Under the pieces are notes generated by a model. The model saw only the letters and a program-made list of their open reading frames with translations, made no database searches and was not told the origin of the DNA. Below, piece after piece: positions 55,231-63,953 of a stretch of 64,000 nt of DNA. Origin of the DNA: Bradyrhizobium sp. CB82 (lineage in GTDB: Bacteria; Pseudomonadota; Alphaproteobacteria; Rhizobiales; Xanthobacteraceae); contig NZ_CP121650.1 in NCBI RefSeq assembly GCF_029714405.1, forward strand, positions 992,001-1,056,000, written 5' to 3'. Position 1 is the first letter of the stretch. Every line of letters begins with the position of its first letter. The translations under genes and the position numbers were made by a program.

Positions 55231-56229
55231 CTAGACCTCCAACACAATTTTGCCAATATGTGCGGAGGTTTCCATCCGCCGGTGCGCCTCCGCCGCGTTT
55301 TCCAGCGGGAAAGTGCTGTCCATCAGCGGTTTGATGCGACCTTCGCGCAAGAGCGGCATCACCTTGGCCTCGATCGCGGCCACCATCGCCGCCTTGTCCG
55401 CATTACTACGGGGGCGCAGCGTCGAGCCCGTATGGGTGAGGCGCTTCACCATCACCTTGGCGATGTTGACGTTGACTTTGGGGCCGTTGAGCGTTGCGAT
55501 CTGCACGATGCGGCCGTCGACCGCGGCGGCATCATAGTTGCGGTCGACATAGTCGCCGGCGACCATGTCGAGGATCAGGTTGGCGCCGGCATTGCCGGTC
55601 TCCGCCTTGACCACGGCGACGAAGTCTTCGGTCTTGTAGTTGATCGCGCGGTCGGCCCCTAATTTGAGGCAGGCATCGATCTTGTCCTGCGAGCCGACGG
55701 TGACAATCACCTTGGCGCCGAACGCTTTTGCAAGCTGGATCGCCATGGTGCCGATGCCGGAGGAGCCGCCATGGATCAGCAGCGTCTCGCCGGCTTTCAG
55801 GCCGCCGCGCTCGAACACATTGTGCCAGACCGTCATCAGGGTTTCTGGCAGGGCGCCTGCTTCCTTGATCGACAGCGCCGGCGGCACGCTCATCGCCTGC
55901 GCATCCTGCGCGATACAATATTGCGCGTAGCCGCCGCCGGCCACGAGCGACATCACCTTGTCGCCGATCTTGTGCCGCTTGGCGTTGCTGCCGACTGCGA
56001 CCACTTCGCCCGCGACCTCAAGTCCCGGCAGGTCGCTGGCGCCGGGCGGCGGCGGATAAGAGCCCGAGCGCTGCGCCACGTCGGGCCGGTTCACGCCGGC
56101 GGCCATGACCTTGATCAGGATCTCGTCGGGCCCTACTTGCGGCAGCGCGCGTTGCTCCGGCACCAGCACCTCGGGACCGCCGGGCTTGGAGATGGCGACC
56201 ACGGTCATTTGCGCAGGTAGCTTTTCCAT
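55231..56229 (-). CDS. NAD(P)H-quinone oxidoreductase (zinc-independent MDR, PIG3-like)
   Basis: This 332-residue protein has the quinone-reductase N-terminus (KPGGPEVLVPEQRALPQVGP), VNRPDVAQRSGSYPPPPGAS and PGLEVAGEVVAVG. The Rossmann motif is LLIHGGSSGIGTMAIQLAKA. No zinc-binding Cys cluster is present. It reduces quinones or other electrophiles with NADPH. ATG 56208 (MTVVAISK) is an alternative start. Divergent from the DUF1192 gene. Confidence 0.9.
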   Translation of the reverse strand: MEKLPAQMTVVAISKPGGPEVLVPEQRALPQVGPDEILIKVMAAGVNRPDVAQRSGSYPPPPGASDLPGLEVAGEVVAVGSNAKRHKIGDKVMSLVAGGGYAQYCIAQDAQAMSVPPALSIKEAGALPETLMTVWHNVFERGGLKAGETLLIHGGSSGIGTMAIQLAKAFGAKVIVTVGSQDKIDACLKLGADRAINYKTEDFVAVVKAETGNAGANLILDMVAGDYVDRNYDAAAVDGRIVQIATLNGPKVNVNIAKVMVKRLTHTGSTLRPRSNADKAAMVAAIEAKVMPLLREGRIKPLMDSTFPLENAAEAHRRMETSAHIGKIVLEV

Positions 56230-56331
56230 GATTTGTCCTTGGCCTTGAGGGTGCAGGATGAACGAGGCAATTGATTAGCCAGCAGGGCAACCGCTGGCAA
56301 CCGCTTCAGCTTCGGTTGTGATGGAGGAGCG

Positions 56332-56526
56332 ATGATGGCGATGGACGATGATGACCGGCCGCGCAAGAAGGTCACCCACGAGATCGGACAGGACCTCTCA
56401 CTGTTATCGGTCGAGGAATTGACCGAACGCATCGCACTGCTGAAGTCCGAGATCGCAAGGCTCGACGAAGCGGCAACCAAGAAGCGCGCCTCGCGCGACG
56501 CCGCGAACAGCATTTTCAAGTCGTAG
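56332..56526 (+). CDS. DUF1192 family small protein
   Basis: This 64-residue protein reads LSLLSVEELTERIALLKSEI, then ARLDEAATKKRASRDAAN, the DUF1192 pattern of alphaproteobacteria: an acidic start followed by one amphipathic helix. GGAGGAG is just before the ATG. It commonly lies beside rcdA in Rhizobiales, as here. Function unknown. Confidence 0.86.
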   Translation: MMAMDDDDRPRKKVTHEIGQDLSLLSVEELTERIALLKSEIARLDEAATKKRASRDAANSIFKS

Positions 56527-56534
56527 CGCTCTCC

Positions 56535-56661
56535 TGCCCGGACGCGGGTAGCGCGTGCAACGCTGCGCCGGGACCCATGCTCATCCAGATACGAGCGTTC
56601 GCAGACGTCGCCACGGCTCAACAGTGCGGCACTTCGCACCGCACTGCTGATCCGTGGCACG
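56535..56661. repeat. Palindromic intergenic repeat, type C, diverged copy
   Basis: Starts TGCCCGGACGCGGGTAGCGC and contains CAGTGCGGCACTTCGCACCGCACTG-type pairing near 56620-56650. It is related in outline to the clearer copy at 61615. Confidence 0.55.
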
Positions 56662-56689
56662 ATAGTTCCCGCTCGGCCAATGGCCGACA

Positions 56690-56853
56690 TGGCTAACGAA
56701 CTCTCAAAAAAATCGTTCGTTTACGGTCGATTAAGCTTTCGGGTTTATGACTGGAACCGTCCTCGTTTGGACACCGAGTGGCTCCTGTCCACTCTGTTTG
56801 ACGCCTCCCTGTTATCAACTTTCAAAGCCGCCGGTCTCCGGCGGCTCTTTTTT
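56690..56853 (+). ncRNA. Candidate small RNA or leader ending in a strong terminator
   Basis: There is no gene between the DUF1192 stop and rcdA, yet a textbook terminator closes this stretch at 56827. The region contains a CCTCCC (anti-Shine-Dalgarno type) motif at about 56803, in a context usual for alphaproteobacterial sRNAs. Alternatively it is just the 3' end of the DUF1192 transcript. No promoter could be fixed. Confidence 0.3.
56827..56853 (+). terminator. Rho-independent terminator
   Basis: GCCGCCGG, TCT, CCGGCGGC, then TCTTTTTTT: an 8-bp GC stem with a seven-T run. It lies 160 bases before rcdA and 300 bases after the DUF1192 gene. Confidence 0.88.
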
Positions 56854-57016
56854 TGCGCTTGTTCTGCAATTGCGTGTCCCGCCTTGGTGCAATGAGGCGC
56901 GGAAACCATAAACGCGGTTGCTGCTGGACTCTGCGCCGCCCTCGCGCAATGATTTGTTCATCATAATCCGGCGACCCAAGCCGGATGGTAAACAGTTGCG
57001 TAAGGGGGCGTTAACC

Positions 57017-57526
57017 ATGGAACGTTTGCAAGCCGACGGCGCTCTCGTTCAACTCAGCGAACGGTTCACCAATTCGGCGGCGTTCAGCGCCTTGTTCCGC
57101 GAGGGCATGGACCTGGTCGAGCAGACCGCCGCCTATCTGGACGGCGCCGGGCGTACCGAGGCCAAGGCGCTCGACCGCGCCGTCAGCCTGACCTACGCAA
57201 CCGAAAGCATGCGCCTCACCACCCGCCTGATGCAGCTCGCATCCTGGCTGCTGCTGCACCGCGCGGTGAAGGAAGGTGAGATGACGCTGGTCCAGGCCAA
57301 CCGCGAAAAGACCAAGGTCAAGCTGACCGCGGCCGATCCCGGCCCCGCCGACACGATCGAGAAGCTGCCGCAGCAATTACAGCACCTGATCGCCCGCTCG
57401 ATGAGCCTGCAAACGCGCGTGCGCCGCCTCGACACCAGCATCCACACCCCGCCTGCGGACCGCATGCCGATCGGCAATCCCCTGGTGCCCCAGCTCAACG
57501 CGCTCAAGGCCGCGTTCGAGGGGTAG
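57017..57526 (+). CDS. rcdA: DUF1465 / RcdA family cell-cycle regulator
   Basis: This 169-residue all-helical protein matches DUF1465: LSERFTNSAAFSALFREGMD, LVEQTAAYLDGAGRTEAKAL, TYATESMRLTTRLMQLASWL and LLHRAVKEGEM. The Caulobacter member RcdA is an adaptor that helps ClpXP degrade CtrA at the G1-S transition. The C-terminal disordered tail (PADRMPIGNPLVPQLNALKA) is short. ATG 57017 is preceded by a purine-rich AAGGGGG. Role here inferred from the family. Confidence 0.87.
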   Translation: MERLQADGALVQLSERFTNSAAFSALFREGMDLVEQTAAYLDGAGRTEAKALDRAVSLTYATESMRLTTRLMQLASWLLLHRAVKEGEMTLVQANREKTKVKLTAADPGPADTIEKLPQQLQHLIARSMSLQTRVRRLDTSIHTPPADRMPIGNPLVPQLNALKAAFEG

Positions 57527-57580
57527 ACGCTCGGGTGCTGTAGGGACGCCCATTGCGCAATGTGGAATGACGGCACAAAC

Positions 57581-57612
57581 AAAAACGCCCCTGGTGTCCC
57601 AGGGGCGTTTTT
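57581..57612. terminator. Bidirectional terminator between rcdA and rpmE
   Basis: AAAA, ACGCCCCTGG, TGTC, CCAGGGGCGT, TTTT: a 10-bp stem flanked by A and T runs, between two convergent genes. Confidence 0.9.
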
Positions 57613-57634
57613 CGCCGTGGCCTGATCGGCCGGA

Positions 57635-57862
57635 TCAATCCTTCTTGAGGAAGCCCGAGAACTTCTTCTGGAACCGGGAGACGCGGCCGCCACGGTCCAT
57701 GATCTGGGCAGAGCCGCCGGTCCAGGCCGGATGCGACTTCGGGTCGATGTCGAGCTGGAGCTTGTCGCCTTCCTTGCCCCAGGTGGAGCGGGTCTGGTAC
57801 TCCGTACCGTCGGTCATCACGACAGTAATCGTATGATAATTCGGGTGAATCTCGGCTTTCAT
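57635..57862 (-). CDS. rpmE: 50S ribosomal protein L31
   Basis: This 75-residue protein reads [29 protein letters not shown] and [20 protein letters not shown], the complete L31 pattern. It lacks the CxxC zinc motif of type L31(Zn) and belongs to the Cys-free alphaproteobacterial form. It is divergent from the ABC exporter and ends at a bidirectional terminator. Confidence 0.95.
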   Translation of the reverse strand: MKAEIHPNYHTITVVMTDGTEYQTRSTWGKEGDKLQLDIDPKSHPAWTGGSAQIMDRGGRVSRFQKKFSGFLKKD

Positions 57863-58061
57863 GGCAATTCCTCGGCGCCCCGGCGCCTCATTGAGTGGCT
57901 AGCGAATGACGGATTTGGGCGGCTCTATACCCCACGAACCCTCGCAAAACAAGCCATTGCGGGGACTAGCGAACCGGGCTTGCCCCTAAGGGACATCCCG
58001 GATTTGCCACTCCCCTTGCCCCGGCCTATTGGGAGCGGAGGAATCCAATGGGTCGGATCTC

Positions 58062-59912
58062 ATGAGCGCAGTGGAACGGCTTGATGACCGATACGTCGAT
58101 CAGCCCGAGATGAATGCCGCGGACACCCCATCGATCGAGGCCGAGCTGATCCAACAGCCGGCCAAAAGCCGGGCAAAGCTGCGGCCGCTGATGGCGCTCG
58201 CGCCCTATGTGAGCCGCTATCGCGGGCGTGCGGCGCTTGCCTTCGTCGCGCTGACGATTGCCGCGCTGACCACGCTCTTGGTTCCGGTCGCGGTGCGGCG
58301 GATGATCGATTTCGGCTTCACGCCGGAAGGCATCGCGCTGATCAACAGCTACTTTGCCGTGATGATTGCAGTCGTCGCGGTGCTCGCGCTGGCAAGCGCC
58401 GCGCGCTACTACCTCGTGATGACGATCGGCGAGCGCATCGTCGCCGATCTTCGCCGCGACGTGTTCGGCCATCTGCTGTCGCTCTCGCCGACCTTCTTCG
58501 ACAACGCGCGCAGCGGCGAGCTGGTCTCGCGGCTTACTGCCGACACCACCCAGATCAAATCCGCGGTCGGCGCCTCCGTGTCGATTGCGCTGCGCAACAT
58601 GATGATGTTCTTGGGCGCGGTCGCGATGATGGTGATCACGAGCCCGCGGCTCTCCGGTTTCGTGCTGCTCGCCATTCCCCTGATCGTGCTGCCGCTGGTC
58701 GCCTTCGGGCGCTGGGTGCGGCGGCTGTCGCGCAATGCGCAGGATACGCTTGCGGACGCCTCGGCCTACGCCTCCGAGCTGGTCGGCGCCATCCGTACCG
58801 TGCAGGCCTATACCAGCGAGCAGCTCGCCGGAAAGCGCTTCGGCGGCGAGGTCGAGCAGGCCTATGAGGCGGCGCGCACCTCGACACAGGCGCGCGCAGT
58901 GCTCACCGCCATCATCATCTTCATCGTGTTCACGAGCGTGGTCGCGATCCTCTGGATCGGCTCGCATGACGTCCTGATCGGCTCCATCTCGCCTGGTCGT
59001 CTCGGCCAGTTCGTGCTCTACACCGCGTTTGCGGCAGCAGGCCTCGGCCAGCTCAGCGAGGTCTGGGGCGAGGTCGCCGCAGCATCAGGTGCCGCCGAGC
59101 GCCTGTTCGAGATCCTGCACATGCAGCCGGAGATCACGGCACCTGCGATGCCGCGCGCGCTGCCATCGCCGGCGCGTGGCGAGGTCGGCTTTGACAAGGT
59201 GAGCTTCGCCTATCCGGCGCGGCCTGACGTCAAGGTGCTCGACAGTGTTTCGCTCAGCGTGCGCCCCGGCGAGAAGGTCGCGATCGTCGGTCCCTCCGGC
59301 GCTGGCAAGAGCACGCTGTTTCATCTGCTGCTGCGGTTCTACGATCCGCGTTCCGGCGCCATCGCGCTCGACGGCGTGCCGGTCAAATCGGCCGATCCGC
59401 GCGAGCTGCGCGCGCGCATCGCGCTGGTGCCGCAGGAATCGGTGGTGTTCGCCGCCACCGCCCGCGAGAACATCCGCTTCGGCCGGCCCGATGCGACCGA
59501 CGCCGAGGTCGAGCGCGCCGCCGAGCTTGCGCATGCCGCCGAGTTCATTCGCCGTCTGCCGGAGGGATTCGAGACCCCGCTCGGCGAGCGCGGCGTGACG
59601 CTGTCCGGCGGCCAGCGCCAGCGTATCGCGATCGCGCGCGCCATCCTGCGCGATGCACCGCTGCTGCTGCTTGATGAAGCAACGTCGTCGCTCGATGCCG
59701 AAAGCGAGACGCTGGTGCAGACCGCGCTGGAGGAGCTGATGAGCCATCGCACCACGATCGTGATCGCCCATCGCCTCGCAACAGTGCTGTCGTGCGACCG
59801 CATCCTGGTGATGGACCAGGGCCGGATCGTCGAGCAGGGCACGCATGCCGAGCTGGTCGCGGCAAACGGGCTTTATGCCAGGCTGGCAAGGCTGCAGTTC
59901 GAGGGGGCGTGA
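58062..59912 (+). CDS. ABC exporter, fused permease and ATPase
   Basis: This protein of about 616 residues has a six-helix ABC transmembrane domain (about 50-330). An ATPase domain follows with Walker [15 protein letters not shown], signature [19 protein letters not shown], Walker [13 protein letters not shown] and IAHRLATV. It is a homodimeric half-transporter of the MsbA/lipid or multidrug type; substrate unknown. ATG 58062 is taken as the start, with a TTG 11 codons upstream as alternative. The same gene pair with rpmE is common in Rhizobiales. Confidence 0.9.
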   Translation: MSAVERLDDRYVDQPEMNAADTPSIEAELIQQPAKSRAKLRPLMALAPYVSRYRGRAALAFVALTIAALTTLLVPVAVRRMIDFGFTPEGIALINSYFAVMIAVVAVLALASAARYYLVMTIGERIVADLRRDVFGHLLSLSPTFFDNARSGELVSRLTADTTQIKSAVGASVSIALRNMMMFLGAVAMMVITSPRLSGFVLLAIPLIVLPLVAFGRWVRRLSRNAQDTLADASAYASELVGAIRTVQAYTSEQLAGKRFGGEVEQAYEAARTSTQARAVLTAIIIFIVFTSVVAILWIGSHDVLIGSISPGRLGQFVLYTAFAAAGLGQLSEVWGEVAAASGAAERLFEILHMQPEITAPAMPRALPSPARGEVGFDKVSFAYPARPDVKVLDSVSLSVRPGEKVAIVGPSGAGKSTLFHLLLRFYDPRSGAIALDGVPVKSADPRELRARIALVPQESVVFAATARENIRFGRPDATDAEVERAAELAHAAEFIRRLPEGFETPLGERGVTLSGGQRQRIAIARAILRDAPLLLLDEATSSLDAESETLVQTALEELMSHRTTIVIAHRLATVLSCDRILVMDQGRIVEQGTHAELVAANGLYARLARLQFEGA

Positions 59913-60008
59913 GGGTTTCCACCCGCCTCGAACCAAAATATCGAAAACAACCCCATGCAAAGGAGAACGGCTGTCGCCGGTGGCGAGGCGCAAGTGTTTG
60001 AAGTTGCT

Positions 60009-60096
60009 GTCATTGCGAGCGTAGCGAAGCAATCATCCAGGCTGTCTGTGCGGCGGTCGTCTGGATTGCTTCGTCGCTTCGCTCCTCGCAATGACG
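60009..60096. repeat. Palindromic intergenic repeat, type B, copy 2
   Basis: GTCATTGCGAGCGTAGCGAA at the left and GCTTCGCTCCTCGCAATGAC at the right pair over most of their length. It lies between convergent genes. Confidence 0.82.
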
Positions 60097-60119
60097 GAGT
60101 ATGGAGTGGACCGACGCGT

Positions 60120-60566
60120 CTAGGGCTTCCACGCCATTCGCAGCACCGGCCGGCCCGAGGTCGGGTTCACGTCGTCGCCGGCATGGGCAAAGCCGTTGCG
60201 CTCGTAGAAGCGGATGGCGCGGGCGTTGTCCTTGTTGACGAGCAGTGTCACGCCAGTGGGCGAGAGACGCTTGGCCTCATTGACCAGGAGGCGCGCGGCA
60301 TCAGAGCCCCATTGTCCGGGATCGACCACGAGCTGGTCGAGATAGCCTTCGCCGTCGATCGTGACGAAGCCGATCAGCGCGCCGTCAACCTGCTCGATGA
60401 CGACGATCGCCGCCTTTGGCACGAGATCCTTGCGCCAGCGCTCGCGCCACCACGCCAGCCGCGCCGCGAAGTCGATCTGCGGATAGGCCTGCTGCCAGGT
60501 GCGATGCCACAGCTCGATCGCCGCCGCTTCGTCCTCGGCGCGATAGGGGCGAAGGTGGAAGCTCAC
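60120..60566 (-). CDS. GNAT family N-acetyltransferase
   Basis: This 148-residue protein has the GNAT pattern: AAIELWHRTWQQAYPQ, GYLDQLVVDPGQWGSDAARL and LLVNKDNARAIRFYERNGFA. The acetyl-CoA pyrophosphate loop (QWGSDAARLL) replaces the usual Q/RxxGxG/A. It begins with GTG at 60566, whose G is the last base of the upstream stop, so it is translationally coupled to the OmpA-like gene. Substrate unknown. Confidence 0.84.
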   Translation of the reverse strand: MSFHLRPYRAEDEAAAIELWHRTWQQAYPQIDFAARLAWWRERWRKDLVPKAAIVVIEQVDGALIGFVTIDGEGYLDQLVVDPGQWGSDAARLLVNEAKRLSPTGVTLLVNKDNARAIRFYERNGFAHAGDDVNPTSGRPVLRMAWKP

Positions 60567-61594
60567 TATCGCTCCGTCAGCTTCAGCTCGATGCGGCGGT
60601 TGCGCTTGAACGCTTCTTCGGTGTTGCCGGTATCGAGCGGCTGGAATTCGGCGAAGCCGGCCGCGACCAGGCGCTCGGCGGGCACGCCGAGCGAGATCAG
60701 ATATTGCACCACCGAGATGGCGCGGGCCGAGGACAATTCCCAGTTGGACTTGAAATTGGCGCCGCTGACCGGCCGCACGTCGGTGTGGCCGTCGACGCGC
60801 AGCACCCAGGCGATCTCGTTCGGGATCTTGTTGTTGAGCTCGATCAGCGCGCTCGCGACCGTGTCGAGTTCGGCGCGGCCCTCTGGCAGCAGGGTCGCCT
60901 GGCCGGTGTCGAAGAACACCTCGGACTGGAACACGAAGCGGTCGCCGACGACGCGGATGTCGGGACGGTTGCCGAGGATGGCGCGCAGGCGGCCGAAGAA
61001 TTCCGAGCGGTAGCGCGACAATTCCTGCACGCGCTGGGCCAAAGCAACATTCAAGCGAGAACCCAGATCGGCAATCCGCGTCTGCGATTCCTTGTCGCGC
61101 TTCTCGGAGGCGTCGAGCGCTTCCTCGAGCGCCGCCAGCTGGCGCCGCAGAGCGCTGATCTGCTGGTTCAAGACCTCGATCTGGGCCAGCGCTCGCGCGG
61201 ACACCTGCTTCTCGGAGTCCAGCGCCTTGCTGAGCTCGGTCGTCTTGCCCTGGGCGTCGTTGCCGGCGTTCGCGAGCCCTTCATAGAGGCCCTTCAGGCG
61301 ATCGCGCTCGGTCTCGGCCGAGGCCAGCCCGGCCTTCAATTGCGAGACCTGGTCGTCAAGGTTGAGCTTGCCGAGCTTTTCCAGCGACAATAGCTCGTTG
61401 AGCTGCGCGATCTTGGCGTTGAGCTGCTCCAGCGCTTTGTCCTTGCCGGTGACCTCCTGCGACAGGAAGAACTGCACGACCAGGAACACCGAGAGCAGGA
61501 ACACGATCGACAGCACCAGCGTCGACAGCGCGTCGACGAATCCGGGCCAGTAGTTGAAGGGGCCTTCGCTACGGCGGGCGCGGGCAAGAGGCAT
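60566..61594 (-). CDS. MotB/OmpA-like peptidoglycan-binding membrane protein
   Basis: This 342-residue protein has one N-terminal membrane helix (VDALSTLVLSIVFLLSVFLV) that includes an Asp in the place of the proton-binding Asp of MotB. A coiled coil of about 140 residues (55-200) follows, then an OmpA-like domain (VFFDTGQATLLPEGRAELD, VDGHTDVRPVSGANFKSN, WELSSARA). Together with the MotA/ExbB-like gene upstream it should form a proton-driven stator-type complex anchored to the wall. It is not a flagellar MotB by context. Confidence 0.86.
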   Translation of the reverse strand: MPLARARRSEGPFNYWPGFVDALSTLVLSIVFLLSVFLVVQFFLSQEVTGKDKALEQLNAKIAQLNELLSLEKLGKLNLDDQVSQLKAGLASAETERDRLKGLYEGLANAGNDAQGKTTELSKALDSEKQVSARALAQIEVLNQQISALRRQLAALEEALDASEKRDKESQTRIADLGSRLNVALAQRVQELSRYRSEFFGRLRAILGNRPDIRVVGDRFVFQSEVFFDTGQATLLPEGRAELDTVASALIELNNKIPNEIAWVLRVDGHTDVRPVSGANFKSNWELSSARAISVVQYLISLGVPAERLVAAGFAEFQPLDTGNTEEAFKRNRRIELKLTER

Positions 61595-61614
61595 TTAAGT
61601 CTCCGTTTCTTTCG

Positions 61615-61733
61615 TGTCCCGGACGCGGTGCAGCGCCTTGGCGCTGCTCCGCAGAGCCGGGACCCAGAGTTATCCGTCGAATGGGCCCCGGCTCTGCAGT
61701 GCACCGCTTCGCGCTGCACCGCGTCCGGGGCAT
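61615..61733. repeat. Palindromic intergenic repeat, type C
   Basis: GTCCCGGACGCGGTGCAGCG at the left and GCTGCACCGCGTCCGGGGC at the right are complementary. It lies inside the operon between the ExbB-like and OmpA-like genes, so it would form a hairpin in the shared mRNA. Confidence 0.82.
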
Positions 61734-61739
61734 GAATCC

Positions 61740-62729
61740 TCAACTCTTCTCCGGCTGGCGCGCGAGGCGTTCGAGCAGGCGGCGGATCTCTCGGTTCTGC
61801 TCGCCCTGGCCGTCGGCCCATTCGCGGATCATCTGCTGCTCGGTGCGCATATGCGAGACCAGCGCCTGGATGGCCTCGGCAAGGCTCGCCATCGCCGCGG
61901 TCGTGCCGCGGCTGGCGCTGCCTTCCTCGAGCACCGAGCGCAGCCGCTCGACCGCAGCCTGGAGTTCGCCGGAGGCGACACCGCCGCCACCGGCGACCGC
62001 CGCCACCTCGCCGCTGCCATATTCGCGGACGGTGGTGGCCAGCCAGTCCTCGAGATCGGTGTAGAAACGATTTTGGGCCTGGCTCGATTGCAGGTCGAGG
62101 AAGCCGAGGATCAGCGAGCCGGCGAGGCCGAACAGGGAGCTCGAGAACGAGATGCCCATGCCGCCCAGCGGTGCGGCGAGGCCTTCCTTCAGGGTGTCGA
62201 ACAGAGCGCCGGCGTCGCCGCCGACCTTCAGGCCGCCAATGATCGCGCCAACCGAGCCGACCGTCTCGATCAGGCCCCAGAAGGTGCCAAGCAGCCCGAG
62301 GAAGACAAGCAGCCCCGTCAGATAGCGGGAGATATCCCGGGCTTCGTCGAGGCGGGTCGCGATCGAATCCAGCAGATGGCGCATGGTCTGCTGCGTGATC
62401 GTCATGCGTCCGGTCCGATCGCCGCCGAGGATCGCCGCCATCGGCGCCAGCAGACGCGGGTGGCCGCTCGGCACCAGCCCGGGATCGGCAATCCGGAAGC
62501 CGTTGACCCATCTCACTTCGGGGTAGAGCCGGATGACCTGCCGGAAGGAGAGGATGATGCCGATGAGAAGGACGGCCCCGATCAGCGCGTTGAGGCCCGG
62601 ATTGAAGAAAAAGGCATTCGTTATCTGCTTGTAGAGCACCACGGAGATCAGAGTGCAGAGCACCAGGAAGACCAGCATCCGCACGAGAAACACGCTGGGC
62701 GACGACAGTTTGTTGAGTTCGATTTCCAT
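61740..62729 (-). CDS. MotA/TolQ/ExbB-like proton channel protein
   Basis: This protein of about 329 residues has two N-terminal helices (FLVRMLVFLVLCTLISVVLY, LNALIGAVLLIGIILSFRQV). The conserved ExbB/MotA core follows, with ISRYLTGLLVFLGLLGTFWG, LIETVGSVGAIIGGL, and MGISFSSSLFGLAGSLILGF. The C-terminal helix contains HMRTEQQMIREWADG. It is the upstream partner of the OmpA-like protein. The start is uncertain: MEIELNK at 62729 is favoured, with ATGs at 62759 and 62771 possible. Energised process unknown. Confidence 0.85.
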   Translation of the reverse strand: MEIELNKLSSPSVFLVRMLVFLVLCTLISVVLYKQITNAFFFNPGLNALIGAVLLIGIILSFRQVIRLYPEVRWVNGFRIADPGLVPSGHPRLLAPMAAILGGDRTGRMTITQQTMRHLLDSIATRLDEARDISRYLTGLLVFLGLLGTFWGLIETVGSVGAIIGGLKVGGDAGALFDTLKEGLAAPLGGMGISFSSSLFGLAGSLILGFLDLQSSQAQNRFYTDLEDWLATTVREYGSGEVAAVAGGGGVASGELQAAVERLRSVLEEGSASRGTTAAMASLAEAIQALVSHMRTEQQMIREWADGQGEQNREIRRLLERLARQPEKS

Positions 62730-62938
62730 GTGAGGCGAGGTGCCTGACGGCGTGCGCATAGCCGATGTCATCCGTTACGAAAGCCTGAGCGGCCCGCACT
62801 ATGGCACAGCGCGAGCGCAAAAAAAGCTGGGAGGGGTCGATTTCGGGGCGGGGCAGGGAACTCAAAGCTGAACCCAGGCTTTGAAGCTTACGTATTTTGC
62901 AAAACTTCGGCGTTTCACAGGCTCAAGTCGGATTTTTC

Positions 62939-63236
62939 GACCTATCTCGGGGGCACTCGCCGTCATCGCGCTGTTGCTTGCGATTCCGATGGCGCTCGCC
63001 TGGGTAGTGCGCGAGCGGACCGGTAATTCCGGCTGGGTCGACGCCATCTGGACGTTTTCCGTCGGGCGGGTCGGCGCCGGCAGCGCGCTCTGGACGGTCC
63101 TCCGGCAATGCGCCCAACGCACGGCAATGGCTGGTCGCGGGCCTGGCGGCACTGTGGTCAGTCCCGGCTCGGCACGCATATCGCAATCCGCACCAAAGCC
63201 ACCTCCGACGATCCGCGCTATCCTTACTGTGTCACT
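62939..63236 (+). pseudogene. DUF1295 (steroid reductase-like) remnant
   Basis: Membrane-type sequence GALAVIALLLAIPMALAWVV followed by RTGNSGWVDAIWTFSVGRVG matches DUF1295 proteins. The match continues in a second frame (NAPNARQWLVAGLAALWSV) and a third (RLGTHIAIRTKATSDDPRY), then stops at a repeat. Two frameshifts and loss of the C-terminal half make it non-functional. Confidence 0.7.
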
Positions 63237-63339
63237 AACCCTCATGGTGAGGAGCGCGAAGCGCGTCTCGAACCATGAGGCCCCGCCTGTGGCCCCCATC
63301 CTTCGAGACGCTTGCTTCGCAAGCTGCTCAGGATGAGGA
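63237..63339. repeat. Palindromic intergenic repeat, type D
   Basis: CCCTCATGGTGAGGAGCGCG and later CAGGATGAGG bracket inner pairs such as GTCTCGAACCATGAGG and TTCGAGACGCTTGCTTCGC. It sits between the DUF1295 and methyltransferase remnants and may mark where sequence was lost. Confidence 0.7.
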
Positions 63340-63381
63340 GTGAGAGCGTTTATGACGCAGTAAAGCTATACCGCGCTTGCG

Positions 63382-63741
63382 AAGGAGTATTCCTCCTGCT
63401 TCTACAAGACGGCTGCGACCACGTTGCAGGAGGCGGAAGAGGAAGCCCTGCGCCAGACCGTCGCGCATGCTGACCTCGCAGATGGCCAGTCGATCCCCGA
63501 ACTCGGCTGCGGCGGGGGTTCGCTGTCGCTGTGGATGGCGCGGCAGTTCCCGCATGCCGAGGTGATGGCGGTGTCGAACTCGCATTCGCAGCGGGACCAT
63601 ATCGGGAAGCAGGCGCGGCTGCGCGGCCTAGGGAATCTTCGCGTCGTCACTACGGATATGAACGTGTTCGCGCCCGACCGCCGGTTCGACCGCATCGTCT
63701 CGGTGGAGATGTTCGAGCACACACGATGGCGCCCCCCGTAA
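63382..63741 (+). pseudogene. Cyclopropane-fatty-acid-synthase-like methyltransferase fragment
   Basis: The reading KEYSSCFYKTAATTLQEAEE leads into the SAM motif ELGCGGGSLSLWMARQFPHA, then GLGNLRVVTTDMNVFAPD and IVSVEMFEHTRW. This is the front half of a Cfa-like methyltransferase. The usual LELGCGWGS reads PELGCGGGS here, and the protein ends at a stop after about 120 residues. Both the N-terminus and the C-terminal half are missing. Confidence 0.72.
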
Positions 63742-63791
63742 ATTTCCCAACTGTCCGGCTCTTCACAGATCGGGTAAGCGCTCCGATTGCA

Positions 63792-63953
63792 ATGCGAGCC
63801 AACAGAAACTTTCAGCGAAACCCGCTGTGCGAGAAGTGCGAGCGCGAAATGACGCTCCTCGGAGAACTGCCCTCGATTTCAGATCGCAGGGCCGTGCAGG
63901 TCTACCGGTGCCTTCCCTGCCGGCGGATCAGCACGACACCGGTTCAGGACTAA
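63792..63953 (+). CDS. 53-residue zinc-ribbon-like protein
   Basis: MRANRNFQRNPLCEKCEREM begins the protein, which has CEKC and CLPC pairs about 29 residues apart, a likely zinc ribbon, with SDRRAVQVYRC between. It is a complete short gene starting at ATG 63792. Small proteins of this pattern recur in bradyrhizobial genomes (general knowledge). Function unknown; a nucleic-acid or protein-binding role is only a guess. Confidence 0.68.
   Translation: MRANRNFQRNPLCEKCEREMTLLGELPSISDRRAVQVYRCLPCRRISTTPVQD

Noticed and set aside
56740..56775. GGAACC before the possible small RNA as an EcfG -35
   Set aside because: No CGTT follows at 16-17 bases.
56680..56895. A 71-codon rightward reading before rcdA
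   Set aside because: It runs straight through a strong Rho-independent terminator and lacks a ribosome binding site or domain.
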